Source of the DNA: a virus
Length of the DNA: 37,736 nucleotides
Virus record (IMG/VR): IMGVR_UViG_3300014887_000059
Span: 1-37,736 of that record
Reading direction: 5' to 3' (one strand)
Part shown: in pieces, positions 7,183-14,592 of the stretch
How the letters are laid out: the number at the start of each line of letters is the position of its first letter
Numbering within the stretch: position 1 is the stretch's first letter
Translations under genes and position numbers: made by a program
Notes under the pieces: generated by a model
Database searches by the model: none
What the model was told of the DNA's origin: nothing
Seen by the model: the letters and a program-made list of their open reading frames with translations, nothing else

Positions 7183-7685
7183 TGTTTAATGTCGCGTTCA
7201 TTGGCAGTCATAGAGTAGGTAAGACAACGCTGGCTGAACGAGTTTACCAGACCTTGAAGGTTGACTACCCCGATCTAGTTCTGATCAGTAGACTCCACGA
7301 AGACAAGATCACCGAATTCGACCGTGCAGAGGACATAGATGTGTGGGCCGCAAAAAGTTATCTGGAGGCGTTCGAGGAAGCAAATTGGCATTTTGTGGCA
7401 GATCGTAGTGCCATCGACCCGGTCGGATATGCTTTGGCAAACGACAATTCGAAAGTGTATGAGCAAGTAGTTTGGCTGGCACTCCAGGCTGCGTCGCGCA
7501 TACGTTTTCTCATTTACGTACCTATCACTTTCCACGCAGCCAAAGACTTCAAGTACCAAAAGTTGGTGGATCGCAAAATTTTGGAGTTCCTCGATTACCA
7601 CAAAATCCCTTACTACACTGTCAAGTGTTTAGGAGTCGATGACCGTACAGAGGAGGTACTGAACCATGTTTACTCGCAAGTCTAA
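7182..7685 (+). CDS. P-loop NTPase, nucleotide-kinase-like (AAA_28 type)
   Basis: The product of 167 aa begins MFNVAFIGSHRVGKTT, a Walker A motif at the very N-terminus. It then has FVADRSAIDPVGYAL, which resembles the DRS-type motif of AAA_28 (NadR-kinase-like) proteins common in phages. Such proteins phosphorylate nucleosides or small ligands, but the substrate here is unknown. The ATG at 7182 forms TAATG with the polymerase stop; a GTG at 7173 is less likely. Its last 20 bases overlap the start of the DpdA-like gene, so the two are probably translationally coupled. A role in deoxynucleotide or modified-base metabolism is plausible but inferred from position only. Confidence 0.75.
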   Translation: MFNVAFIGSHRVGKTTLAERVYQTLKVDYPDLVLISRLHEDKITEFDRAEDIDVWAAKSYLEAFEEANWHFVADRSAIDPVGYALANDNSKVYEQVVWLALQAASRIRFLIYVPITFHAAKDFKYQKLVDRKILEFLDYHKIPYYTVKCLGVDDRTEEVLNHVYSQV

Positions 7686-8406
7686 AGTACAGTGGTGCTT
7701 CAACCGCCCACTCAAATACCTGCTCGAGTGGGATGTCGACGACTTTAAGTTTATCGAAGGTTATGTAGCTTTGCAGTCACCGTTACTGTCTCGCTTTGCC
7801 GAACTGGACACTCTCAAAGTCGTCGACAATTCCGCCTACCTACTGGGCAAGCCGATTGACGTTGAGGACTTGTGTTATGTTGCGGAACGTGTTAAGGCCG
7901 ACATCGTAATTGCACCCGACGTGTTGTTCAGCGCAGAAGCGACTCTTGAGAGTACGGAGCACTTTCTGTACCTCGTAGAAGACAAACCGTTTGATGTCAT
8001 GGGAGTAGTTCAGGGCAGCAGCGTTCGCGAACGATGTCAATGTGTCCGTACATTGCTAGAGTTAGGGTTACGGGTCATCGGCATCCCTTACATTCAACCG
8101 TCCGGAAGTTTGGAAGAAAAAGCTGTATGGAGGCAGAAGGTCGTCGAGTTCGTCCGGTCGGAGTCTGACTGTCACATACATCTGCTCGGGCTGTGTAGTC
8201 CCAAACTGGAGTTGCCCTATCTGGGCCACATTGGGGGCACGGTAACTGTCGACACCGGCCTGCCGTACGTGAATGCAAGACACAAGGTGAACCGTTTGGA
8301 AAAGTTGTCGCATACTTCGGCGGTGGATTTAATGGACGAACGGATTGCTGCGTGGCAGCGTCAGATTTTTGACGATTTAGTACAGCAACTCAAGGAGGGG
8401 GTATGA
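7666..8406 (+). CDS. dpdA: DpdA-like DNA-guanine transglycosylase (TGT fold)
   Basis: DpdA enzymes are relatives of tRNA-guanine transglycosylase that exchange guanine in DNA for a 7-deazaguanine such as preQ0. The 246-aa product reads as a short TIM-barrel protein. Candidate catalytic aspartates are in KVVDNSAYLLG (D54) and in VTVDTGLP (D196), the positions expected for the two TGT aspartates. APDVL (83-87), VVQGSS (114-119) and HLLGL (172-176) are further TGT or DpdA-like blocks. I do not see the CxCxxC zinc site of tRNA TGTs. The length fits the small phage DpdA group. An operon with all four preQ0 genes makes DNA modification the likely role. It ends in an ATGA overlap with nrdD. Confidence 0.83.
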   Translation: MFTRKSKVQWCFNRPLKYLLEWDVDDFKFIEGYVALQSPLLSRFAELDTLKVVDNSAYLLGKPIDVEDLCYVAERVKADIVIAPDVLFSAEATLESTEHFLYLVEDKPFDVMGVVQGSSVRERCQCVRTLLELGLRVIGIPYIQPSGSLEEKAVWRQKVVEFVRSESDCHIHLLGLCSPKLELPYLGHIGGTVTVDTGLPYVNARHKVNRLEKLSHTSAVDLMDERIAAWQRQIFDDLVQQLKEGV

Positions 8407-10469
8407 TTAAGAGGGTCGTTAAGCGGGATGGTACGAAGGAGCGCTGGATGGTTACGAAGGTTGCGAACGCTATTGGTAAAGCACTGGACTCTGTAGGAGT
8501 AGAGGACCATCGACTTGCGAGCAGCTTGGCTTACGTCGTACAGTCGAAGTTGTCCGGGTACGAGGAGGTATCGGTAGAACGGATCCAGGATACGGTAGAA
8601 GATGTGTTGATGAAGACATACCCGGACGCCGCGAGAGCGTACGTGCGTTACCGCTTCAAGCGACAACAGCTTCGGGAGCTCGTCAACCCTTTGCAGCTGA
8701 TCCAAGGGTATCTAGACGCAAACGATTGGAGGGTGAACGAAAACAGTAACATCGGCTTTAGCCTCCAAGGCCTGAATATTTTTGTTTCAGGAGAGACGAC
8801 TTCTCGATTTTGGTTACACGCTCTGTATTCTGAGAAAGTAGCCAACGCGCACCTAAAGGGCAAGTTTCACATTCACGACTTGAGCTTACTTGCACCGTAC
8901 TGCGCCGGGTGGGACCTGCTAGATTTGTTAACTCGCGGGTTCTATGCACCTGGCCGTATAACTTGTGAACCTCCAAAACACTTGCGCAGTGCTTTGGGAC
9001 AACTGCTAAACTTCCTGTATACTATGCAGCTTGAGTTTGCAGGTGCGGTAGCAGTGTCCAGTTTTGACACGTTGCTCGCACCTTTTGTGTATTACGACAA
9101 GCTCAGCTACGACGAAGTGTATCAATGCATTCAAGAGTTCATTTATCAGCTGAATGTGCCGACGCGCGTCGGCGCTCAAACACCCTTCACTAACCTAACA
9201 GTCGACTTAGGTCGGTCTGCCTACGACGAGTTGCCGGCTGTAGTGGCAGGAAAGCCTGTCGATGAGCCGTATAAGAAGTTCAGGAAGGAAGCTTTGATGA
9301 TAGACAAAGCGTTGTTCGAGGTGTTGCGTGATGGAGACGCCAAACAGCGTGTTTTTACGTTTCCAATTGTGACGGTCAACCTTACGAAGGATTTTGATTG
9401 GAATGCACCGGAGTTAGAGCCGCTGTGGGAAGGGGAGGCAAAGTACGGATTGTACTACTTTAGCAACTTTGTCAGTACGGGACGCGACCCAGATCTCGTT
9501 CGGTCGTTTTGCTGTCGTTTGACGTTGGATACGTCGACATTGTGGAGAGGTGGGCTGTTTTCATCTCATCCTTTGACAGGTTCCATAGGGGTTGTGACGA
9601 TCAATTTACCACAGATTGGTTACCTTGCTAGAGACTGTGGTGACCCCGAAGAAGCTTTCTTACAGTTGTTGGAAACACGTATTGCACTGGCGGCGGAGTC
9701 GTTGGAGGTCAAGAGAAAAACGCTCGAAAGGTTCATGGACAAGGGGCTATACCCGTATAGTCGTGAATACTTGAGAGGGGTTCGTCAGGCACGCGGGAGC
9801 TGGTTCGCCAACCACTACTCAACGATCGGAATAGTAGGCATGCATGAGGCATGCCTCAACTTGTTTGGAGAGGGTATAGAGACTACACGAGGAAGTGAGT
9901 TTGCCCTGAAAGTGTTGAAGTATATCCTTCGCCGGTGTAAAGAGCTGACGGAGCAGACGGGTCACCTTTACAATCTAGAGGCGACGCCGGCGGAAGGTGC
10001 GTCGTACCGTCTTGCTTTACTGGACAAGCAACAGTTCGACGGCATCATCCAGTCTGGCGAGGGCGATGAAGTATACTACACGAACTCAACGTTCCTTCCA
10101 AATTCTGTCGAGCCGGATCTGTACTGGATGTTGAGGCATCAGGAGCCGCTTCAGCAGTGCTACAACGGTGGAACGGTAGTGCATATTTGGGTTGGAGAAA
10201 AGCTGAACGCAAATCAGGCGAAACTGTTGGTAAAGAAAGTCGCTACGAACTTCAAGGTACCATACTTCACCTTGACACCCACCTTCTCAATCTGTCCCGT
10301 TCACGGATACATTGCTGGAGAGCAGTGGCAGTGCCCACAATGCGGAGCACCGACAGATGTGTATAGTCGTGTGGTAGGTTACCTTCGTCCAGTTTCTCAG
10401 TGGAACAAAGGCAAGCGCAGAGAATTCCATGAAAGAAAAATGTTTAGGGAGGGTGAATGGAAGACGTGA
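8403..10469 (+). CDS. nrdD: anaerobic (class III) ribonucleoside-triphosphate reductase NrdD
   Basis: NrdD reduces ribonucleoside triphosphates to dNTPs using a glycyl radical, without oxygen. The 688-aa product opens with an ATP-cone regulatory domain (about residues 1-90, starting VVKRDGTKERW). Its barrel domain carries TPFTNLTVDLG, typical of the family. The C-terminus has a zinc site (C631, H634, C644, C647; SICPVHGYIAGEQWQCPQCG) followed by the glycyl-radical loop SRVVGYLRPVSQWNKGK with the radical Gly at 659. All look intact. The activase NrdG, a radical-SAM protein needed to form the radical, is not in this window. It may lie elsewhere in the phage genome or come from the host. The presence of NrdD suggests an anaerobic or facultative host. 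Confidence 0.95.
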   Translation: MIKRVVKRDGTKERWMVTKVANAIGKALDSVGVEDHRLASSLAYVVQSKLSGYEEVSVERIQDTVEDVLMKTYPDAARAYVRYRFKRQQLRELVNPLQLIQGYLDANDWRVNENSNIGFSLQGLNIFVSGETTSRFWLHALYSEKVANAHLKGKFHIHDLSLLAPYCAGWDLLDLLTRGFYAPGRITCEPPKHLRSALGQLLNFLYTMQLEFAGAVAVSSFDTLLAPFVYYDKLSYDEVYQCIQEFIYQLNVPTRVGAQTPFTNLTVDLGRSAYDELPAVVAGKPVDEPYKKFRKEALMIDKALFEVLRDGDAKQRVFTFPIVTVNLTKDFDWNAPELEPLWEGEAKYGLYYFSNFVSTGRDPDLVRSFCCRLTLDTSTLWRGGLFSSHPLTGSIGVVTINLPQIGYLARDCGDPEEAFLQLLETRIALAAESLEVKRKTLERFMDKGLYPYSREYLRGVRQARGSWFANHYSTIGIVGMHEACLNLFGEGIETTRGSEFALKVLKYILRRCKELTEQTGHLYNLEATPAEGASYRLALLDKQQFDGIIQSGEGDEVYYTNSTFLPNSVEPDLYWMLRHQEPLQQCYNGGTVVHIWVGEKLNANQAKLLVKKVATNFKVPYFTLTPTFSICPVHGYIAGEQWQCPQCGAPTDVYSRVVGYLRPVSQWNKGKRREFHERKMFREGEWKT

Positions 10470-10999
10470 GAGATCAGATTTTGGAGGAGTTACGTTCAGT
10501 AAGGAGAGCAGGTATGCGATCGCTAATTCAATTTTTGGAGTCAAGTGATTTTTTCACTGCCCCAGCTTCGAGGGCCTATCACGAAGCAAGGCCAGGCGGA
10601 CTGGCACGTCATTCGTGGAACGTATATACAATACTTAAGGAAAAGGTGAAGCGTTACGAGGTGAACATCCTACCAGATTCGGTGGTCGTGTGTGGGTTGC
10701 TACATGACGTATGCAAAATAGGAATCTACAAAAAGGAAGGAGGCCGCTATGTGATACGCGATGAAATGCCTTTGGGGCACGGAGAAAAAAGCGTGTTCAT
10801 CCTGCAACGCTTCATCAAGTTGACGGAAGAGGAGATGGCTGCCATTCGGTGGCATATGGGTGCGTTTGAAGCCGGACTGATGATCAAGAGCCACCCAGCC
10901 GCTTTTGCGTTTCAGGAGGCGTTGCAGAAGTATCCCCTTGTAGTACTGTTGCATACGGCAGACTTGGAAGCCACTTACATGGTTGACGAACGTCGATAG
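10457..10999 (+). CDS. HD-domain phosphohydrolase
   Basis: The 180-aa protein has the metal-binding pattern of the HD superfamily: RHSWNVY (H52), LLHDVCK (H83-D84), GHGEKS (H108), RWHMG (H133) and HTADLEATY (D169). HD proteins of this size in phages usually hydrolyse nucleotides or cyclic nucleotides. The exact substrate cannot be told. The ATG at 10457 overlaps the nrdD stop by 13 bases and follows GGGAGGGTG. Its place next to the ribonucleotide reductase and near the dUTPase, dNMP kinase and P-loop kinase makes a role in the dNTP pool likely. A defence-evasion function, such as degrading a signalling nucleotide, is a weaker alternative. Confidence 0.8.
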   Translation: MEDVRDQILEELRSVRRAGMRSLIQFLESSDFFTAPASRAYHEARPGGLARHSWNVYTILKEKVKRYEVNILPDSVVVCGLLHDVCKIGIYKKEGGRYVIRDEMPLGHGEKSVFILQRFIKLTEEEMAAIRWHMGAFEAGLMIKSHPAAFAFQEALQKYPLVVLLHTADLEATYMVDERR

Positions 11000-11010
11000 G
11001 AGGTGGGAGT

Positions 11011-11343
11011 ATGCTGGAAGCGAAGTCTCCAAAGGAGTACGGTGGCATAGGAAGAGCACTCGAAGTTTTGAAGTTGCGTGTGGGTGAACTTGGCGATAGA
11101 GTCTTGGATCTGAGGCAGCGACTTATTCCGTTCCTTGCTACACGGAAGGCGGAAGAGAATGTAGCGGCGGCTTATTCGGATGATTCGTGTAGTCCGGTGG
11201 CAAACTTTGTTTTTCGTCAGGTGGCACGGTTGGATGCTTACATTGCAACGTTGTGCGACATCATCCGTTGTCTCGACTTGACTGAGGAAGGTGTCGCTCA
11301 GTTGATGTCGTGGGATAAGCAGGCGGACAACGCAAACCAGTAA
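11011..11343 (+). CDS. hypothetical helical protein, 110 aa
   Basis: I do not recognise this protein. The ATG at 11011 has AGGAGGTGGG just upstream. The product is mostly helical, with a probable coiled stretch from about 15 to 45 (ALEVLKLRVGELGDRVLD). It ends with a polar tail after MSWDKQADN. It lies directly upstream of the single-strand binding protein with its own ribosome binding site between them, so it may be a replication accessory protein. Nothing in the sequence shows an activity. Confidence 0.65.
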   Translation: MLEAKSPKEYGGIGRALEVLKLRVGELGDRVLDLRQRLIPFLATRKAEENVAAAYSDDSCSPVANFVFRQVARLDAYIATLCDIIRCLDLTEEGVAQLMSWDKQADNANQ

Positions 11344-11355
11344 GGAGGTGGAACT

Positions 11356-12090
11356 ATGGGACTCAACTGGGAAGCCATCAAGAAGGCAAGGGAGGAATTG
11401 AGCAAGTCAACGTCTCGTTTCTGGAGACCGGAAGTAGGGCAGAATGTAGTACGTATTCTGCCTCCACGTGAGGGCGAGGATTTGTTCTACTTCGAGTACG
11501 CCTTCCATTGGGTACCGGCTGCCAAGCGCAGCATAACGTGCCTCAAGAGGACGTTTGGGGAGGCGTGCTTCATTTGCGAGGAAGTGCAAAGGCTCCGAGC
11601 TGCTGGCAAAACGGAGCAGGCACGTGTAATGGCTCCTCGCGTCAACTACCTCGTCCAGATCATTGACCGCAACAACCCTGAAGCGGGTGTTCAGATCTGG
11701 AGCATGGGCAAGCAAATCATGGCCCAGATCCTAGATCTGATCTTGGATCCGGAGTGGGGCGACATCACTGATCCGCAGAAGGGCTACGACATCGTGATCG
11801 ACCGTAAGGGTCAGGACTTGAACACAACCTACACTGTTCGTCCACGTAGGACACCGTCGAAGGTCGACCCACACTTCCTAGAGCAGATGGTCGACCTTTC
11901 GCAGGTGTTGGAAGTCCTGACGTACGAGCAGCAGCAGGAACTGTTGGCGGGTGAGGTAGAGGAGTCTGAAGAAGTCGACGAGGAAGTGCCGAAGTGCTTC
12001 GGCATGTACGGCATGTTCAAACGATGCAAAGGCTGCCCGTACGCTCAGGAATGTAAGCTGGAGTCTGGAGAGGAAGATGAGAAGAGCTAA
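11356..12090 (+). CDS. gp32-like single-stranded DNA-binding protein
   Basis: This is a 244-aa relative of T4 gp32, which coats single-stranded DNA during replication and recombination. The zinc-finger pattern is H51-x10-C62-x8-C71-x2-C74, within HWVPAAKRSITCLKRTFGEA and CFIC, close to the T4 arrangement. The N-terminus is basic and helical and the core is OB-like. The C-terminal third is acidic (EEVEESEEVDEEV), as in many SSBs where the tail recruits partners. Unlike T4 gp32 it ends with an added cysteine cluster, CFGMYGMFKRCKGCPYAQEC, which may bind another metal. The strong ribosome binding site AAGGAGGTGG before 11356 and the terminator-like hairpin just after the gene (12102-12129) suggest high expression. 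Confidence 0.88.
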   Translation: MGLNWEAIKKAREELSKSTSRFWRPEVGQNVVRILPPREGEDLFYFEYAFHWVPAAKRSITCLKRTFGEACFICEEVQRLRAAGKTEQARVMAPRVNYLVQIIDRNNPEAGVQIWSMGKQIMAQILDLILDPEWGDITDPQKGYDIVIDRKGQDLNTTYTVRPRRTPSKVDPHFLEQMVDLSQVLEVLTYEQQQELLAGEVEESEEVDEEVPKCFGMYGMFKRCKGCPYAQECKLESGEEDEKS

Positions 12091-12640
12091 ACGCAACATG
12101 CAGGGGAGGGGCATGCAAGCCCCTCCCCTTATCGTTGGTGTCGATCCGGCGCTTCGGCACTTTGCAGTTGTAGCAGTTGAACGTGGAGTCATACGATTTG
12201 CGTTGGTTGCGTCAACTGAAGCTAGAGACGGAGAGGTCAAACGCTTGTTTCAGCTGACTGATTGTTACGTTCGGTTTTTGCAGGCCGTGATGCCTGTAGC
12301 TGCAGTTGGAGTTGAAGAGTTAGCGTTTGCAAAGAGAAGCCGTAGTGTGTCGGTGATGGGGAAGCTTGCTGGTGTAGTTTGCGCGAGTACGTATCTAGTA
12401 GGCTTGCCATGCTGTTTTGTACCGATACAAACGTGGAAAAAGAGGTTCGGAAAAGCAAACGCATCCGCTAGAGATTTGCGTCTGCAAAGTTCGGTTGAAT
12501 TACCGCCATTCAAGGAGGCATGGTTAGATGACGTATTTAGCGCATACGGAGTCGCAAGATCGGTCGAACGTGCAGACGTTCGTCCTGTCGACGTCGAAAG
12601 TAGTTGCATACCTACAATGTCCCAGGCAGTTCTATTTTAA
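12077..12640 (+). CDS. ruvC: RuvC-like Holliday junction resolvase
   Basis: The product, up to 187 aa, has the RNase H-fold layout of RuvC: GVDPALRHFAV (first Asp), VGVEELAF (Glu), a WKKRFGKANA segment, and WLDDVFSAYGVAR carrying the late acidic residues. It would resolve branched recombination or replication intermediates before packaging. The start is uncertain. ATG 12077 overlaps the ssb stop, whereas ATG 12113 sits in the loop of a strong hairpin behind GGGGAGGGG. Conserved sequence begins only at IVGVDP, so either start keeps the domain. The last 37 codons overlap the next nuclease gene in another frame and are probably unstructured. Confidence 0.83.
   Translation: MRRAKRNMQGRGMQAPPLIVGVDPALRHFAVVAVERGVIRFALVASTEARDGEVKRLFQLTDCYVRFLQAVMPVAAVGVEELAFAKRSRSVSVMGKLAGVVCASTYLVGLPCCFVPIQTWKKRFGKANASARDLRLQSSVELPPFKEAWLDDVFSAYGVARSVERADVRPVDVESSCIPTMSQAVLF
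12102..12129 (+). terminator. 11-bp GC-rich hairpin at the ssb/ruvC junction
   Basis: AGGGGAGGGGC (12102-12112) pairs perfectly with GCCCCTCCCCT (12119-12129) around the loop ATGCAA. It begins 12 bases after the ssb stop codon and closely resembles the convergent terminator at 17545. Only a short, weak T-rich tail (TTATCGTT) follows, so partial termination or attenuation is more likely than a full stop. The loop contains a possible ruvC start codon and the left arm contains its ribosome binding site. Confidence 0.6.
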
Positions 12641-13331
12641 GTACTTCTTTCATCTACCCACGAAGACAAGCCAGCGTCAGTTGTTCGGGTTGTGGATGCA
12701 TGACTGCTTTGAGCGGCAGATGCTCGGACTAGAGTTGTCTCCGCCACCTACACGGTTGTCAAGTAAGTGGGTGGACAAAGGAAGGTGCTTGGTTGACGAA
12801 GCTCGCAAGATGAATTTGACACACAAACAGTTTAATGTGAGAGATGTGGAGCGTTGGTTCGCTGTCCGTCTTAACTCTTTCTACGTGGTTGGACGAGTTG
12901 ACCTCGTTGTTGAACGCGCCGGACATCCATATGTAGTTGACCTCAAATTTTCGTCGAACGTAGAATATCTCAACAGCCCTTTCGTGCTGTTGCAGCTGAG
13001 AATTTACGCGTGGGCATACTTTAAGTTGTTCGGAGTGGTTCCTGGAACGGGACTGATCGTTGGCAATCCGGAGGATTGTAGTGTACAGTTCCGTGATTTA
13101 GGTATACCGATTGAGCAGTTAGAGTATGCCGTCAAAACTTTGAAAAAGGTTGCCAACGGCATCGAGCGTCGTTTGTTTCCCCGCTTGCCCGGCAAGGTAT
13201 GTTACCGGTGTAGTTACCGTCAGTGGTGCGAGTCAGTAGCGTTCTTGCCCAAAGGTTCGTTCTTGAGAAAACCGCGACTTACGGGTGAACGTTGGGTGGG
13301 AGGTTTCGATGGCAAAGTTGAAGGGAAGTGA
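12528..13331 (+). CDS. PD-(D/E)XK nuclease, Cas4/RecB-like with Fe-S cysteines
   Basis: The 267-aa protein matches the Cas4/AddB-type exonuclease plan. The N-terminal LSTSKVVAYLQCPRQFYFKY contributes the first cluster cysteine (C31). Nuclease residues follow: H58 in WMHDCF, D125 in VGRVDLVVE, D138-x-K140 in VVDLKF, and Q156 in LLQLRIYAW. The C-terminal CYRCSYRQWC gives C225, C228 and C234, completing four cysteines for an iron-sulfur cluster. The ATG at 12528 follows AAGGAGG at the right spacing. In this replication module it probably processes DNA ends for recombination-dependent replication. No cas1 or cas2 is present, so a CRISPR adaptation role is not supported. Confidence 0.87.
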   Translation: MTYLAHTESQDRSNVQTFVLSTSKVVAYLQCPRQFYFKYFFHLPTKTSQRQLFGLWMHDCFERQMLGLELSPPPTRLSSKWVDKGRCLVDEARKMNLTHKQFNVRDVERWFAVRLNSFYVVGRVDLVVERAGHPYVVDLKFSSNVEYLNSPFVLLQLRIYAWAYFKLFGVVPGTGLIVGNPEDCSVQFRDLGIPIEQLEYAVKTLKKVANGIERRLFPRLPGKVCYRCSYRQWCESVAFLPKGSFLRKPRLTGERWVGGFDGKVEGK

Positions 13332-14592
13332 CGTTCTCAAGGTCGTTCTGCATGATGTTTCCAGCGGACGTTACCTTTGCGAACGTTTTGACTCGGAAAA
13401 ACTTTTTGCAAGTGAAATCGATCGAGCTATCTTTGAAGCCGCTAAGCGTTATTACCAGGTTGCGAAGGAAGATGTGCCTCCGGCACGCTCCTACATTGAA
13501 GCAGAGTTGCAGACCGCCGGAGTACAGCTTCCTTGGATTGCAGGGTACTTAGACGAGCTTTACTCTGACGAGAGGGTGAGCTCGTCGTACGTCATCAAGC
13601 ACTTAGAGGACACAATTCGGCGTATCCGGTTGCAAACTCTGTTATCAGCAACAGTCGACACGTTGCAGCAGCCAGATGCTGACGTGTCTGAAGTTGTGTC
13701 CGGTCTGAGTTCTGAGTTGCATTTACTGCTGAAAGATTTGACAAGTGGACGTGAGTTGGGGATCGAGTTAAGGCAGGTCGAGAGGCACGTCAGCGTCGAG
13801 CAGGCAAAAATTTCAACCGGTTACGAATGGCTGGACGACGTTCTCAGAGGCGGACTGGGCGTTGGGGAGGTTGGCATCGTGCAGGGAGTTCCGGGGTCAG
13901 GTAAGTCGATGTTCCTCATTGCAATGGGCGCTGAGGCCTTCAAGGTTGGACATAGAGTACTGCATATAACGTTGGAGCTCAGCGCTCAACGTACACTCCA
14001 AAGGTACGATGCGTACCTTCTGAACAAGCCGACTGTCGAAATCGCAAAGTTGGCCAAAGAGGATCCTCAGGTGTTGAAGGAAGCATTGGAACGTTACGAC
14101 GGAGTTTTGGTCGTTTCAGAGTTCCCGACAGGGGTCCTTGCACCGCAGGAAATCCGCGGACTCATTTTGCAGTACATAGATGTGGTAGGTGACAAACCCG
14201 ACTTGATCGTTCTCGACTATATTGGGCTGCTGAGAGCGTATTCCGTAGAGTTGCGTTACATTTCTTTGGGTTTGGCCATCCAAGAGTTGCGTCACCTTGC
14301 AGGCGAATTCGACCTTGCGATATGGACAGCACACCAAAGCAGAAGGAGCGCAGTAGGGCATACGCATGTGACGATGGAAGACATAGCAGACTCGTTCGAG
14401 CTTGTAAGAGTTGCAGACGTTGTTTTGTCCATCGGAACAACGGAAGGAGGTGTGGCTGATGCAAGTGGAGGGGAGTGGACCCTTACTGTTAACAAAAACA
14501 GAAACGCCAAGGCTGGGTCGAGTTGGAGCTTCAAGCCTCTCTTTGAGAGGGCAAGACTTTTCCCTCAGTCTGAAGTGGAGCGAACTAGTTAA
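13309..14592 (+). CDS. replicative DnaB-like helicase
   Basis: This is a 427-aa hexameric helicase of the DnaB/RecA-fold type. The N-terminal 150 residues are helical and resemble a DnaB N-domain. The motor has Walker A GVPGSGKS (about 193-200), Walker B DLIVLDYIGLL, AIWTAHQSRR (the sensor-like H4 region) and a C-terminal NKNRNAKAG typical of DnaB helicases. The ATG at 13309 is chosen because GTGGGAGG precedes it; an in-frame codon at 13285 lies deep in the previous gene. The last 134 bases are shared with the primase gene in another frame. It would unwind the fork together with that primase. Confidence 0.9.
   Translation: MAKLKGSDVLKVVLHDVSSGRYLCERFDSEKLFASEIDRAIFEAAKRYYQVAKEDVPPARSYIEAELQTAGVQLPWIAGYLDELYSDERVSSSYVIKHLEDTIRRIRLQTLLSATVDTLQQPDADVSEVVSGLSSELHLLLKDLTSGRELGIELRQVERHVSVEQAKISTGYEWLDDVLRGGLGVGEVGIVQGVPGSGKSMFLIAMGAEAFKVGHRVLHITLELSAQRTLQRYDAYLLNKPTVEIAKLAKEDPQVLKEALERYDGVLVVSEFPTGVLAPQEIRGLILQYIDVVGDKPDLIVLDYIGLLRAYSVELRYISLGLAIQELRHLAGEFDLAIWTAHQSRRSAVGHTHVTMEDIADSFELVRVADVVLSIGTTEGGVADASGGEWTLTVNKNRNAKAGSSWSFKPLFERARLFPQSEVERTS

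Noticed and set aside
9836-9856. 8-bp inverted repeat (AGGCATGC, loop ATGAG) in nrdD
   Set aside because: It lies within a conserved part of nrdD, has no T-run and no junction nearby, and is explained by the codons for GMHEACLN.
12528-13331. CRISPR adaptation role for the Cas4-like nuclease
   Set aside because: No cas1, cas2 or repeat array is present, and the gene sits in a replication module between ruvC and the helicase.
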